A stretch of 64,000 bases of DNA, taken from the NCBI GenBank assembly GCA_022605955.1, contig JAKCOZ010000014.1, positions 10,360,001-10,424,000 of the forward strand, written 5' to 3'. This DNA is from Rallus limicola. Taxonomy: Eukaryota; Chordata; Aves; Gruiformes; Rallidae. Below the pieces are notes generated by a model, which worked only from the letters and a program-made list of their open reading frames with translations, searched no databases and had not been told where the DNA came from. The position numbers were made by a program, and so were the translations under genes. Shown here one piece after another: positions 1-12,500 of this stretch. How positions within the stretch are numbered: position 1 is the stretch's first letter; each line of letters starts with the position of its first letter.

Positions 1-976
1 ATGACCCAAAACTTTCAATTTTCAGGCAGATAATTATACAAAAATTATAAATCATGCATTTATTTAATTTTGTTATATACCAATATAAATTATCCAAAAT
101 TGCATTTACCAGCATTTTATTGGCATAAGCCATACTTCCTAACACCAGTGTGGCCAAAGCTATTTCATAACTGTGAACAGTAATACAAATATAACTTATT
201 TTTTTTTAAAAATACACTGATAGCAAGCACTGTCTTTAAGAAATCTAAAAGGAAATGCAGTATCTCATTCAGGTGGCTTAAGACAAACCAGCTAAAAGGT
301 TTAATGCTGACTTACATGACTGCTCTTGCACTCACTCACAAAGAAATGGCAGATTCCAGATTTGGATTTTTTTAATAGTCAAAGACATGGAGTTAGAAGA
401 GAGAACATTACACAAGCCTAAAGCAGTTTCAAACAGACAAAAAGCCACTGAAATAACTGAGGACTTGAATGCCACCTTGCCACTTAGTTATACCATGTCA
501 AGAAACAAAAAACTAGAAAATATAGCACCCTTCCTGCACTACTTTTATTATTTTTCTAAGATCTACTCATACTCCTTAATTAGGGAAGCTGAGGATAGCA
601 CCATTTTCCACTTTGTGTAAGTGTTAAACTTCCATGGATGTGCCCTCCTTTGGCCTCCTTGGACACTTCTCTATATTGCTGGTACTAGCAGCTGCTTTCT
701 CATCTCTTTCTCCTTCCTTCCAGTCCTTCTTTCAGGCTGCTCAGCAACAGCCTTCCTTTGGTATCCATATCCCTTCATTTTTAAGCAGAACAGCTGTTTG
801 GGTCTTCAAGCATCACAAGCTTGGTTTCTTTTCCATGAACAATTTGCTTTCATGTTTTAGATGACTGAGCCACTAGGAACTGTAATTGGACAAACTTTGT
901 CCCACTGAACAGAGCACACATGGCACGCCAAAAAAATAGTGGTGTTTCTTCACCTTCACTGTGCTTTATTTCTCAG

Positions 977-1033
977 GTGATACAAGTAGTTCCAACCACT
1001 AATTATTGGCCTTTGAAGAAAGCCCATGAGAAG
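977..1033 (+). other. weak candidate exon, 57 nt
   Basis: A pyrimidine-rich tract ending TTTCTCAG stands directly before 977, and GTGAGG follows 1033. Between them only frame 0 is open, giving 19 codons beginning VIQVVPTTNYW; the other two frames contain stops. Length is a multiple of three. I do not recognise the peptide. Splice-bounded open segments this short arise often by chance, so this is a hint only. Confidence 0.13.
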
Positions 1034-1330
1034 GTGAGGGCCACGTATTACCCAAGGTGCTCTGACACAGACCTCTGGTGAGTGTACCATGATCTCGTTT
1101 AACACAAATCACAAGAAAATGAAGAGTTAGTAATCATCCAGCACATGGTCTACAAGTATAAAGCCCTTAAAAATGGTAACAAATATCTATAGAAAGTTAC
1201 TTACTTATCAGTCATCCCTTTAACAGTAATTCTTTTTAAATAGGTGGAGGGTAAGTTTCTCACAAATACTTCAGTCCTTTTAAAAATCCTATCTTAAGTA
1301 CTTTCTACAGATTACATGTTATATACTTAC

Positions 1331-1403
1331 CAGCAGTTTCCTGCTTGCACCAAAAAGTGATGTATGACTCCACAACAGGAGCTGCAACAGCATGTGCTTG
1401 GCT
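1331..1403 (-). other. weak candidate exon on minus strand, 73 nt
   Basis: Read on the minus strand, the segment ends at a near-consensus donor (CTG then GTAAGTAT) and starts after CTGTAG, whose upstream pyrimidine tract is poor. All three frames are open, so the reading frame cannot be chosen. The donor is the only strong element. It could be a non-coding RNA exon or chance. Confidence 0.1.
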
Positions 1404-4400
1404 CTACAGTTTTGATTTATTACATTAAGTTGAGAGAAAACAAAGGTTACCTCAAAGTACTTCAGCACATATGTTCATAACAGCTATTTTTAGACTTGCA
1501 TAGATTTCACCTAAGAAAACAGGTTGGCGTATGCTGTGCTTTGTGTGCAGCAAAGACTCCAGGCTTGTACATACCTGAAGGCTCTACAAACTATGTGATT
1601 TCATTAAAAAAGTGAATTAAAAAGAAATTATATGAAAGGGAAAGATTCACAATAACTGCTGTACTGCCAGACGTCTGCTAACAACTGTTCAATATTCTGA
1701 TGAGCACCAAGATGGCATTGATGCTGTTACTGTTAATTAAAATTGAATTGATGTGTGCCATGTTTGGGAAAGATGATTTTTACTTTTACCATCAACTGTT
1801 CATGCTTTTGAAATCACAATATTCCAATTTAACGTTATTTTTTCTTTCCTTATAGACTGACTATATCTAGTAAACATACATTTTTGTTCTGCTAAAGAAT
1901 TTGGCTGTGGAACAGAATGATGTATTCAATAACACTTATACCAACTCAAGGGTTGAAAATGTTGGAATATCACCACAAACAGGTTCAAGACATTTAGTAA
2001 GTGTCTCCAACACTGTCTTGTTTTCAAGCATTGAACTATTAAAAATTTGGGTCAGTGATAACAAAGTTCTCAGCCCTTGTTTTTGTTCCAAGTCAATATT
2101 TATTTATTGACTTGGGAAAGTCTCATGAGAGAGGTTTCATGGTTTTCCGGAAAAAGTAGAGGAAGCCGTGTTTCTATGCTTTTTCAGATTAGAAACTTTG
2201 AATTATAATTCAATAAAAAAAACTAATCTTTAGAAGAGAAGCACAGCACTTAACAACAAAACAGATTGAAACAAGAATAATTAAGACCATCCTGGGAAAA
2301 AATAAAAAACCCCACCACACTAATTCACAATGTGATCAGCGGAGCCTTGCTGAGCACTTGTGCTCTCAGTAAATTCCCTTTATACCAGATTTATTCCAGT
2401 TCAGACTTTTACAGTATTTCCCTTGCAATTGTTCCAGCAAACTAAAATCAGAAGGATTCTCTCTGCTGCTTGTTCAACAGTTCAAGCTCAGAACTAAAAA
2501 GGAACACACTAGGAACAAAAGAGACTGAAAGGTCTTACGGAGATCAAAGATAGCACCATGATGCATATTCATGAGAGCTCATGGACAAACTAAATTCTAT
2601 CTTTTTCCAATTTTGATTGCTTCATTTTGTAAACTAATGCGCATATCACTACAATGTACAGAAGATTTATTCTAAAATGCCATCATGAAAATGGCTTCTT
2701 TTTACCTATCACTGTAGTGTTCAAGAGCTGCCAGCTAACCTGTTGTTATACTTGCATTTCTGCATGGAAAGATGGGTGTTACAGCTCTAGCTTAGGTAAA
2801 CAGAGAAACTAAGTTTAAAGCCCTCGCTTTGTAAATTGAGTTGCCTGCAAACACAGTTGTGCGGCTTGCTTCACTCTAATATTAACAAAAAAACCCAGTG
2901 ACACCAAAGATACCTGCAGTATCCTGCCATAAAAGACAAAGCAACTTTGCTGTGGGCTCCACGGAGAAGCATACACACTCTGAGCACTCTGCTTCTTGCA
3001 GGGGATCTCAACCTGCCTCCAAACAAAGCAGGTCATCATCCATGAAACACTGCAAAATACTAGTAATGAGTCTATCTCTGCTCCTCAGCTCCACCACCTG
3101 CTTCCAGGCTGAGCAACAAATTGGCTGGGGCAAGTGAGGTGACTGCACTGTTCTGTTCCTAGCTCTTTCAACATCAGCTTGGGGATATCTGTTTTACATC
3201 TTACAGTACAGCACAGACATGCCCATAGAGAATTTGATATTTTCAAAACTTATTGAGGATAAAAACTAGTCACATTAAAGTTTTTATGTCTGTCTTAAAG
3301 ACTAACATCTCAAGTGTAAACAAATTAAGAATTTCATTAATGAGCACTTCAATACCTTCAGTCATTCCAAAATTTCACCTTTCTGCCATTTAATGAACTA
3401 TATTTTTCTAAATGTGCTACTTGCTCATGGTACTTCTAAGCAGTGTTTTCAGAAGTCTTACTCCTTTACAATTATTACTGCACAGTTCCTATAGTTTGAG
3501 AGAAAGAATATTTTAAAGTATCCTTTAATAATTATTTACAAGCTTAGAAGTGTCAGACATAGTGGTATTCACTTGCTAGGAAAACAGCCAGCTTCTCATT
3601 CATGTTTCCAAGGAGAACATTTGACTACTGAAACTAGTTAGAGACCCATCACAAAGGCTCCTCTGGGATACTTTTTATTGCAATACAGAGTGCTTCCTTT
3701 CAGCCCATTACAATCCTCTCTGGGTTTCAGGCCAAAAATAAACTTGAAAGGAGTTCAAAGTCTAAATCTCATTTAGAAGTTTGTTGGATCTCCGAAAGAC
3801 TAGCAGATGTGCCTGTCTCTTAACTTCTCTCATCCTCCTACCTCTGGTGAAGAATTTTATCAGGTTAGTAATTGCAATGAAAAAATCAATCATTACATAA
3901 AAATTAAAGCATTTTACAAGGCTTTAAAAATCTGTACATTCTGTGCCCTGCTGCCAAACAGTAACAGATGTTAAGCCAGCTTTATAACAGATCAGTGACA
4001 TAGATATCAATGTTTGTCTATACATATCAGTTCCTGAACCCAATGATGTCTGATTGATCTGGTCACAATTTTTTTTTTTTTGACAAATATATTGGGACTG
4101 AGAACTTTTTATTTTCGGGGCAGATGGAGGGAGAGTTGTATATAAAAAAAATAATAATATTAATCCACCAAAACCAAAATCATTGCCAGAAAGTATCAAT
4201 CTTAATGCACTGGTAAATATTTTTGAGAATCAACACACAAATTCTAGATAAAATGCGAAGTTTCTTCACTCTCAAAACAATTTCATACTCAGAAATACAA
4301 TTTGTATGCCTTGGTGAACTATGTTGACTCCAGTAGTAAGATGTTCTCCCTCAGTTCTGTCATATTCTTTTTTTCCTGCAAACACTATCCCAGCAATATT

Positions 4401-4744
4401 GGAATAGAAGTTCAGATCAACAAGGATAATAAAAGGAATTTTAAAAGTTAAAACCTATACTAGAAAAACTATACATGCTGATCATAGATGCATTAAGGAA
4501 AGATGTTACAAACTACTAACTACCCCTTAATTTAAAACACTTGCTTAAGTGTATAATCAAAACCAAAATCAAGTCAAATATTTGAACTAAACAGTTCAAT
4601 ACTCCAATAAAAATTGGCTGCTGTGTATCAGCTACATCAAACCAGTTATCCACGTCTGTTCTTCCTCTTCTCCTCAGAGAGCGACACTTGGCAACAGCAT
4701 GCGAGCACTTCACAGCACACCTAGCACCCTCTAGTTTCCCATAC

Positions 4745-4876
4745 CTTAGTGTCTTCCTTGGTGCTTTGGCCAAAGCGCTTTGGCTTTTGCCAATTTTTTT
4801 CCACTGAGCCAGCCATGTTACATCTGCAGCTGGTCCAATGACGCTGTAGCACTCTGAATATAACTTGTGTCCAGGC
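4745..4876 (-). other. candidate coding exon on minus strand, 132 nt
   Basis: On the minus strand a pyrimidine-containing acceptor (CTCCCTGTTTAG) precedes 4876 and a good donor (AAG then GTATGG) follows 4745. One frame is open across all 132 nt, with one leading base, 43 codons and two trailing bases; the peptide begins PGHKLYSECYSVIGPA and is rich in aromatic residues, Lys and Ala. The same frame continues well past the donor to a stop near 4516. Several CpG dinucleotides at 4650-4860 stand out against the CpG-poor flanks, which suggests exon, regulatory or recently inserted DNA. A second frame has an ATG in good Kozak context (ACATGG) and stays open through the donor, so a first coding exon is an alternative. 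The plus strand also carries a strong acceptor at about 4677. Product not recognised. Confidence 0.22.
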
Positions 4877-5448
4877 CTAAACAGGGAGCTTGCTCATTAC
4901 AGCACAGGAAAAAAATTATTCCTGCAAAATGAGGAATTTGTTCAGGGTACCTGTGATCCTCAGTTCACCTCTTTCATTTAGGTCCTCATATCTTTTGCAT
5001 AGTACCCAAAGCATTCTTCAGTTTGTGAACCCCAACACAAACCAGCTCATCCTTTTGGTACAGCTAGACAGGTATTCTTAGGTCTTAGTAGACCATGTAC
5101 AGTCACATGGAGGTGGCCTTCAAGCCTGCTGGCTTGGCCCAGGATGGCTGTCCTCCCCAGCAGCTCTGCCATTGGAGTAACTTCATGTCTACATCACTTG
5201 TTGAGCGTGACACGCATCAGTACTGGAAACTGTCTATCTTAGCAGTGAAGAATTAGCTGCAACTAGCTGTTGATTGTGAAAAAAAAAGACATACTGAGGT
5301 CAAAATAACTTTTATTTCTCTACCATACAACTTGGTGGAGGAATGTGGAATATGGAATGGAACACCAATATATTTATCATTGTGATAACTTGTGCAGCAA
5401 AGTTTTACTCTCCCTGGAAAAATTAAGCCTACTAGAGTTCATCACTGT

Positions 5449-5480
5449 AAAAAAAAACAAACCAAACCAAAACCAAACCC
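5449..5480. repeat. A/C-rich low-complexity tract
   Basis: A run of A followed by irregular AAACC/AACCA units. Tracts of this kind recur in the window (12610, 39108, 44439, 56524). They look like simple-sequence DNA, not a gene. Confidence 0.8.
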
Positions 5481-5608
5481 ACAACTATTTTTCACTTGTA
5501 CAAACTTGTGAAACATTTCACAAGCTAACTGCAGAGAGCACACTACAAAACAGAGAGATATACCCTGTGCTGGGTTCTGGTATTTAGACATTGGTTGCTT
5601 CTTCTTAG

Positions 5609-5737
5609 GTGACTGAGACTGAGCTAGATGTTATAGAACATCCTGGAAATAATCATGATCCCTTCAGATCTACCAAGACGGTTTCCAAAAAGCAAGTTTA
5701 CTGCTCCAGAGATTCACTGCACAGATTTTCTTTCTAG
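5609..5737 (+). other. weak candidate terminal exon, 42 codons plus stop
   Basis: A good acceptor (TTGCTTCTTCTTAG) is followed by an open frame of 42 codons ending in TAG at 5735-5737. The peptide starts VTETELDVIEHPGNN and reads as acidic then basic (STKTVSKKQ). No clear GT donor is present inside, so it would have to be a last exon, yet I see no close AATAAA signal after it. Not recognised; chance is a real alternative. Confidence 0.14.
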
Positions 5738-8700
5738 CCTGTTACTGTGATGTAAACATTCCATAATTTTCATTGTTATGGAAAAAGAATCTTTTGCATA
5801 TACATTAATTTTAAATGACTCCTACTCGCATCAGTCTTAAAATAATTTTCTTCACAGAAATTTTAAATTACATTATTATTTTGTAGTCCTGTAAGTTCAT
5901 TATACATTCTGATATTTGCATTACAAATTAGAAGGTCTTCTCTCCTACAGTAGCCAAACTTGTATTGCTTATTTAAGCCATTCTCCAACTTAAATTTTTA
6001 TCGTAGGTACACGTGAAACAGGCAGAATTTTTGTCTATGGCCAAAACTGTAGCCAGTTTTGGCTGGCTACAGAAAGAGTTTTCAGAGGCTGTCAAACATA
6101 AGTCTTGCTATGCTGTTAAGTCCTTTCTCATATTTTTTTCTTTCTCTAGTACTATGCCAATAGTGATTGTGCTCATCTGAATAAAATGGGATCATAAAAC
6201 TGCAGCTAGGTTTTAAGGAATTGCATCAAATTTGCTCACTGTAAATTTTGTTCTTATATTAATTCTTTTCTCAGGTATTGAACTGACCAGGCCTTCCTTC
6301 TCCTTCCATAGATAAGGAGAACACCCAGTCCTGGGTCTCCTCCTCCCTGCTTCTTCAGATTGTGTAAGAAATGTTTTGCAAGCATGATTTTTGCAACCTT
6401 GCAGTTGTACTTAGAAGCAATTTTAAGAAATATAGTAGTCAACAGTGATAAAAATTAACATCATGCACTGAAGAGTCTTTGAACATCCCTCCCAAAGAGC
6501 CTGAAATCACACTGCCAGGTGCTATCAAGTTCCTTTCTCTTATTTCCATTCTCTATTTCCTTTCTTAAAGGAAGACAGTCTAACTATAGGTATGTTCAGG
6601 TTTCAAGCCAGAGGGGTGAGGAGGGTGGCTGGGCATAGCAAGGTAGCTCCTTCATTTGCACTGAGGAATGATAGTATAGCTGGGTATGGCACATGTTGGT
6701 GACATTTTTAATTTTCTCCCCAGCATGATATTTTTGGTTAACTTATGCAACCAATGGAAACAACTGAAAGAACGCTTATGATTTTGTTGATAATTCAGAA
6801 ATTGGGAAATATCCAATTGTTAGTGTCCACAATTTCACCTCACCTAAAACGGTCCCACCTTCAGCAATGAAGAATTATCTTTCACTAAAGAGGCAACCAA
6901 GTAAGGTTTGCTCCTCATAAGCTTTATACACCCTGGCAGCCATCATTGCCTCCATTTGCACAAGTGCTAGATTGCACAGCCTGTTCATTGCATAGCCTTA
7001 TGTTAACATCTCTTTTATTTGGATCAACTCTACTCAATTTAAGTGGCCCCACCTCAGATATTAGAGTTTCTGGGTAGAAAACTATCGCTGAATGTAACAT
7101 GATGAAGGATATTAGATCTGGATGGTGCAAAGCAAAAATAAGAATTGCTGTATCAGTCTCAAAGTAACAGAGCTTTTCTGAAGAGCTCCAGAAATCAAAA
7201 ACACAGCTATCCAAGCACATGCTGTCACCCATACCAACACTTCTCCTCCACGCCAGGAAATCTATACTTAGACAGAAATCATTCTTCAGCGTAGCCTAGG
7301 GATGAAAGCATGATATAGCTACAGTTCAAGGCTGAACCATGAACTTACTGAAAGGCCTCATTGCCCGTGGAATGACACTAAAGGATTACAGCAACCCTTG
7401 CTGCTGGAGACTTTTTTTGTTTCACACATTTCCATTAACCACCTTAGTAAAATAACATCTGGCAAGAAAGATAGTCAAAGAGATTCCATACAACTAGCAT
7501 CTTTTGAAAGAATAAAGACTAAAAATAAACTCCTGTGGTAAACACAGGCAAAAAAAAAAAAAAAGCCATACAGAATAAATACAGGCATGATTTATTTGTA
7601 TGATAGCAGGAAATTATCCAACAGCAGCTTGTGCAGCTTTCAAAAGGACAAAAGCAAAAAGTGTCTCAAAAGCAGCTTTCAGGTACATGCAGGAAACACA
7701 GAAATACTGAAGTAAGTCTTCATGGGAAATATGTTACATCCTATATTCTTTCCAATAGTAAACAAATACATTTTTTGAAGCAGGTATAGATAACTGAGCT
7801 TGATGAATCTTCCACTGCAATTGTACACAAATTCCATATATACTGGCAACTACAACACATTAGTGAATCTTCTGCAAAACATGCCTTCTGTTAGAGTAAT
7901 ACAAATTTCAAATAAAACAAATGTGAAGTAATACAGCTTTGGTTTGTGTGAATGTGTGTCATAAGCATGAGCTCCAAATGCAAGTGTCTCTCCTTAGGGC
8001 ACTTCTAAAGAGTTTTCTGCTGCACAGCATCCAACAGCAGGTACATGAAAGCATCTACTACAGTGGTCTTTTTCACACTTGTTGTCACAGAAAAGGTAGG
8101 CCCCTAATTCACCTAGATAACACCTCTGTAAGATGTGGCTGAAATAGGTCACATTTGCAAATGCCAAAGAAGTTCACGTAAAACAGTCCTACATGCATAT
8201 GTGAAGCCTGGGTAGACTAATGTATGGCAGAGCAAATCAAATGTGGCTGGTGCATAAAACAGGGATGAGGTGAAGAAAGTGACATGAACGAGCATTAGCT
8301 GATTAAAAAAACCACCACCCTAATAATGATTAGAATGGCAAGAGACAAAAATAGCCATGTAGGAGGGAGAAAAAGAAACTGCTGCTGTGTGCTGGGTCAG
8401 CACAGGCATCCCATCAGGCAGCAGCAACCTTGTTGGGATTTACTCATAAAATAAAACCATAGAGGCCCTCACAAAAATTAATAGCATTAGGAATGCAATC
8501 TATTTTGTTGCAACAGGACAATAGAAATCTGAGAATAAAAAGAAAGAAATTGGAAAGGTCAGGAAAGCCAACAGCCACTCACAGGGAGGCTACAGCGAAG
8601 GAGGACTCACTAATAGCCAGACTCACAAATTAAGTCTGGAGCAGACCGGGACAACAGCTTGTACCAGCAGGAGCAGGGATGCTGACTACAGTAGGTGGAA

Positions 8701-9269
8701 TGAGAGACATCAGAGTAAGCAAAGCGAGATGATAGAGTCATAGATAGAAGAATACTTTTCTCCATAGCCTTCCTCATCGCCAGGAGTCAGGGAAAAAAAA
8801 TAACAAGTATTAAATTAAAAATGCCAGATAAATCCTGAAAGGCAGATACCATTGTAAATAACACAGACTTGAGCATATAATTCAGTCCATGTAACTCTGT
8901 GACACCTTTAAAGGTAACACATCAGTTGTGGTTTTGTGTGGTGGGGTTCTGGAGGAGGAGGGGGGCTGCACCACAACAAAATATACTTTAACAAAAGAGA
9001 TTCCAAAGTACCATAAGCTTCCTTACACATACAGACTCACATTTCATCAAAGGATGTATTTTGGGATGGGGGAGGGGGTGTATAGGGATGTGTGAATATT
9101 TTCTCACACCAAACCAAAAACCCCAAGCATATGCAGTTGTGCCCAAATCCCATTACAACTCAGAGTCATACCATGAAGTTTCTGCAACTAACATACTTTA
9201 CCTATTACAGGCCAAAGTATTTTACCTGTCACCTATCTACTTTCAGGATTACACTTACTTTGCCAAGGG
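5738..9269. other. AT-rich non-coding stretch
   Basis: No recognisable gene. A plus-strand frame from 6007 stays open for over 50 codons after an acceptor-like TATCGTAG, but no donor is visible. Weak splice-bounded segments occur at 6865-6900 and 8028-8095 and are too short to support. A palindrome pair is listed at 6041-6072. There are poly-A near 7551-7564 and G-rich DNA at about 8938-8967 and 9063-9080. Otherwise I see nothing. Confidence 0.6.
6041..6072. repeat. two overlapping perfect inverted repeats
   Basis: CCAAAACTG at 6041-6049 pairs with CAGTTTTGG at 6054-6062 across a 4-nt loop. CTGTAGCCAG at 6047-6056 pairs with CTGGCTACAG at 6063-6072 across a 6-nt loop. The two stems share bases, so only one could form at a time. 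This is directly visible in the sequence; function unknown. Confidence 0.85.
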
Positions 9270-9545
9270 CATGTAGTGAAGGACAAGAGACAATGGTTTC
9301 AAACTACAGCAGAGTAGGTTTAGATTAGACATTAGGAAAAAGAAAAGTTCTTGACTATGAAGGTGGTGAGACACTGTAACAGGCTGTCTGGAAAGATGGT
9401 GGAGGCCCATCCCTGGAGGCATTCAAGATCAGGCTTGATAAAGCTCTGAGCAACCTCATATAGTCAAAAGTATCCCTGCTTAAGTGCAGGGAGTTGGACT
9501 AAGTAACCTTTAAAGGTGCCTTCCAACCTAACACATTCTATGAAG
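9270..9545 (+). mobile_element. CR1 LINE, 3' end fragment
   Basis: The segment follows the familiar 3' tail of avian CR1 retrotransposons: ATTAGGAAAAAG, then GTGAGACACTG, CATCCCTGGAGGCATTCAAG, CTCTGAGCAACCT, CCCTGCTTAAGTGCAGGG, TTGGACTAAGTAACC, CTTCCAACCTAACAC and a final ATTCTATGA. CR1 copies are usually cut at the 5' end, as here, with only the last ~275 bases left and no reverse-transcriptase frame. The sense strand is plus. Substitutions and the loss of most of the terminal 8-bp repeats suggest an old inactive copy. The left boundary is approximate. This is one of the strongest indications of a bird. Confidence 0.93.
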
Positions 9546-12500
9546 AGTAAGACACTGGGGCGAGGGACTGATTTTTGATGCAGATACATCTGATACCTTT
9601 AAAAAAATACAATTTCCAATTCAAACTTCAGTTCCTGACAGAATATAAGTGCAATAATAGCATATAGGGCATCAACATGAATGAGAGCTGGAAGAATTAG
9701 TTAAGCCATCCTCCTGATGTATTTTTGGATAGTGTAAAAATATGAAGAGGTGTCTCTGTGTGTCCAGTTGAGATGTCTGACAAGACACATATTGTTATGC
9801 AGCTTTGATTTATGTCAAGTGCAGGAACTTGTGCAGGACTGTCTGGAATTAATGTGGAAGCCCAACCTTGGGCATTGAATCTTGTTTGGAAAACCCTGAG
9901 AATGCTTTTCTTCTTCATGTGTTTAATTTCTTCCAGTCACTCTCCCACTCTCATAACTAGTCTTCTCTCTGTGTTTTATATGCACTTTTTTAAGCCTCAG
10001 CTGATTCCGAGTCACCTACATAAAGGGAAAGGGAGACTGCATGTTGGCCAGTCCTGAGAAAGACAAAGAGTGCCAATGTGCAGCTGGAAAGAGAGACGCT
10101 ACAGAGAGAAGAGCTAGAGCCAGCAAGCTGGACAGGGAGCGGGTTAGAGCAGTCAGATCTGTATTTCAGAGTGCAGACAACCTCCCCCTGGTATACATGC
10201 ACACATATACCTTTACACAATAGGAGAAAAAAAAAAAAAGACAACTTTAATTATATTCTTTCCTTGAGAGAAGAAAGTGCCAGCTAAAGAAGTTGGTTTT
10301 TTTTTTTTATTTTCCCCATTGCACTACTTATATATAACTACAAATGTCTGGTATATGCATAAGGACAGCTGTGCTGAACAGCAGCCTTTATTGTTATTGT
10401 AATCCCTATGTTTAAAGTATGAAGCTACCTTTATTGTAAAAATTCCTCTGAGATTAAGCTGTTTTAAATTTTCCAGCTAAAACTGAATATTTCCCAAAGA
10501 GAAAATTCACTTCACTACTTTAAGCAAGTGTAAAAATACAAAAGTACCTTCCTAGCTATGAAAAAAGCCTGAAATGCCTTTCTGTGCTTGCAAATTAACA
10601 TCACCACCAAAAAAAATTTAAACTAAAGTAAAAACATGCACTTTTTTTTCCCCTATACCAGTAATTGTCTTCTGGAGTGCAATCCCTTTTTCATTATGAA
10701 GGGTTTTATTACCTCTTTTCCCCAAACAGTTAGCGTGTACCATGTCACCACTGAGTTTAGCAGGGTATTTTACCCTCCCTATTACAGGGATCCCAGCATG
10801 AACAGAGATGGGATTTTTTTTTTTTTAAAGGATCATGGGATACACCTTATTCTGAAAATAGCTTTGTGCTAGAAGTGATTCTTCTTGATGCTACCTACAG
10901 CAAAACTGATGTTCTCAGCTGCATTCATTTTGAAGCCATCAACTTTTATTTCACAACAGAAGTATCTATAGCATGCTCAACAGAAGTTGAGATGGATGCT
11001 GTAAAACCTGAACAGTTTCCTGCCTCGTAACATATTCTGTTCTCACCAATGCATCACCCTCTCCTGTAGCTTTTCTAAGAGGGTTACTTGCACTGTCAAC
11101 GATTCTGTTTACCTTGGGTGCACAGGAAGTCTTCTAATTCAAGCTTGAAGTGTTTCTAGGGGGGTTCCTTGAATTTGCCATAATGCTGGGATTACAGGCT
11201 GCTGGTGAACGTACTTGTGTCTCTGTGTGTTATTTCTTTTCCCTTCTGGAACTGACTACTTAATTCTTTTTATGTTATTTTATTAAACACATCTACAAAA
11301 CAAATCATCTAGGACGACATTTCTGCTGGTATTTTCTGGGTTGTTTTATGTAGGAAAACTGATACTGCTGGGAAGTGACAAATTGGTGCTGCTCTGCTAA
11401 ATTCAATACCCATTTACATGGTAGCTGTGGTCTTCTTTTAAAACTGATTACTTTTGTAATTACAGTAATGAGAAGACCCTAAGTGCATTTGTCCAGCTGG
11501 GACAACAGTGTACAGACATATTGACTTTCCACAGCTGCACTTTTCCCCAATCAATATATTATGAACAAATGAAACTATATGCTTATTATCACTTGATTAT
11601 TTTCTCCCACTCCTGAGTCCTGTTTCATTGTAAGTGGGATTGTCTAATTGTCCGTCATATGTGCCAGTGCTGATTTTTTATGAGGCTGTTGTAAATATAT
11701 GGGTGGTGTGATAGCATATTTGATTGAAATGGAACATGGGTTTGCAGAAAGAAGGTCAGCAACCTCAGTGTCCTCGATGGATCAGCACGCCTCGCACTTC
11801 TGTTCATTTGACATTCTCATGACAGCTGTATTTTCAAAGATCATCACAAAACAATTAAAATGGAGAGTGCAGGATAAATTAGTGATGAGGAACAGAGTAC
11901 AGGTTTTCAGTCCTAAATTCAATTTTTGATGATCACTTCATTCTAGAGCCTTCTCTACAATGGAGCTTGTTAGCATCATATGGAAACAGCACCTGATTTT
12001 CTGTTATTATTTGGAAACTTATCCCATAACATAAACTAGCACACCACATTCACTAAACTCCAAATATTCCCTTGTAAGTTGAAAGACTATAAAGTTATAC
12101 TCATCTGCAGCACTGAACTCTTTCTTGATGTGCAGGAAGCTAAGTTTGCTCAGGTTTTTAATCACTTTTTAAAAAAAACAGTATTTGGGGTTTGTAACGT
12201 TCCAAGAAAGGTCACAGAGAGAATTAGAAGAATATACTATGCAAAAGTAGATTCAGAATAGTATTTCAGCATCGAAGACAACTAAAGTATATAAAAAAAT
12301 TCTCCAAATTATTTTCTTCTGTGCAGTTATTTACACAGACAGCCTGTTAAATACCTGTGCTTTAAAACTCAATTTCTAGGAGCTACAGAAGATGTGATGT
12401 ATCTTTTGATTTGTTCTACAGAAGCTGATTTTCTGACAGAGCACCCAAGGCAGAAAATTCACAAACAGAACTTTTAACCAACTTTACATTACCCTAGAAA

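Larger units (their letters stand above)
1..4744. other. AT-rich non-coding stretch
   Basis: No ORF here looks like a recognisable protein; the short ORFs overlap one another on both strands. Two weak splice-bounded open segments (977-1033 plus, 1331-1403 minus) are listed separately. The strong pyrimidine tract and AG ending near 1855 is followed by stops in all three frames. Around 1700-1830 the sequence has many TAATTA-like and ATTGAT words typical of non-coding regulatory DNA, but I cannot show conservation. A T-run lies near 4070-4081. I see nothing else. Confidence 0.6.

Noticed and set aside
1856..2110. Strong acceptor-like tract near 1855 followed by a 69-codon ORF
   Set aside because: All three frames have stops directly after the acceptor, and the ORF begins later with no splice context.
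6007..6180. Frame open for over 50 codons after TATCGTAG
   Set aside because: No GT donor that fits and the end is a pyrimidine-rich run; likely random.
11185..11205. Phrase resembling a primate Alu (GCTGGGATTACAGGCTGCTG)
   Set aside because: Only about 17 bases agree and there is no surrounding Alu sequence; coincidence.
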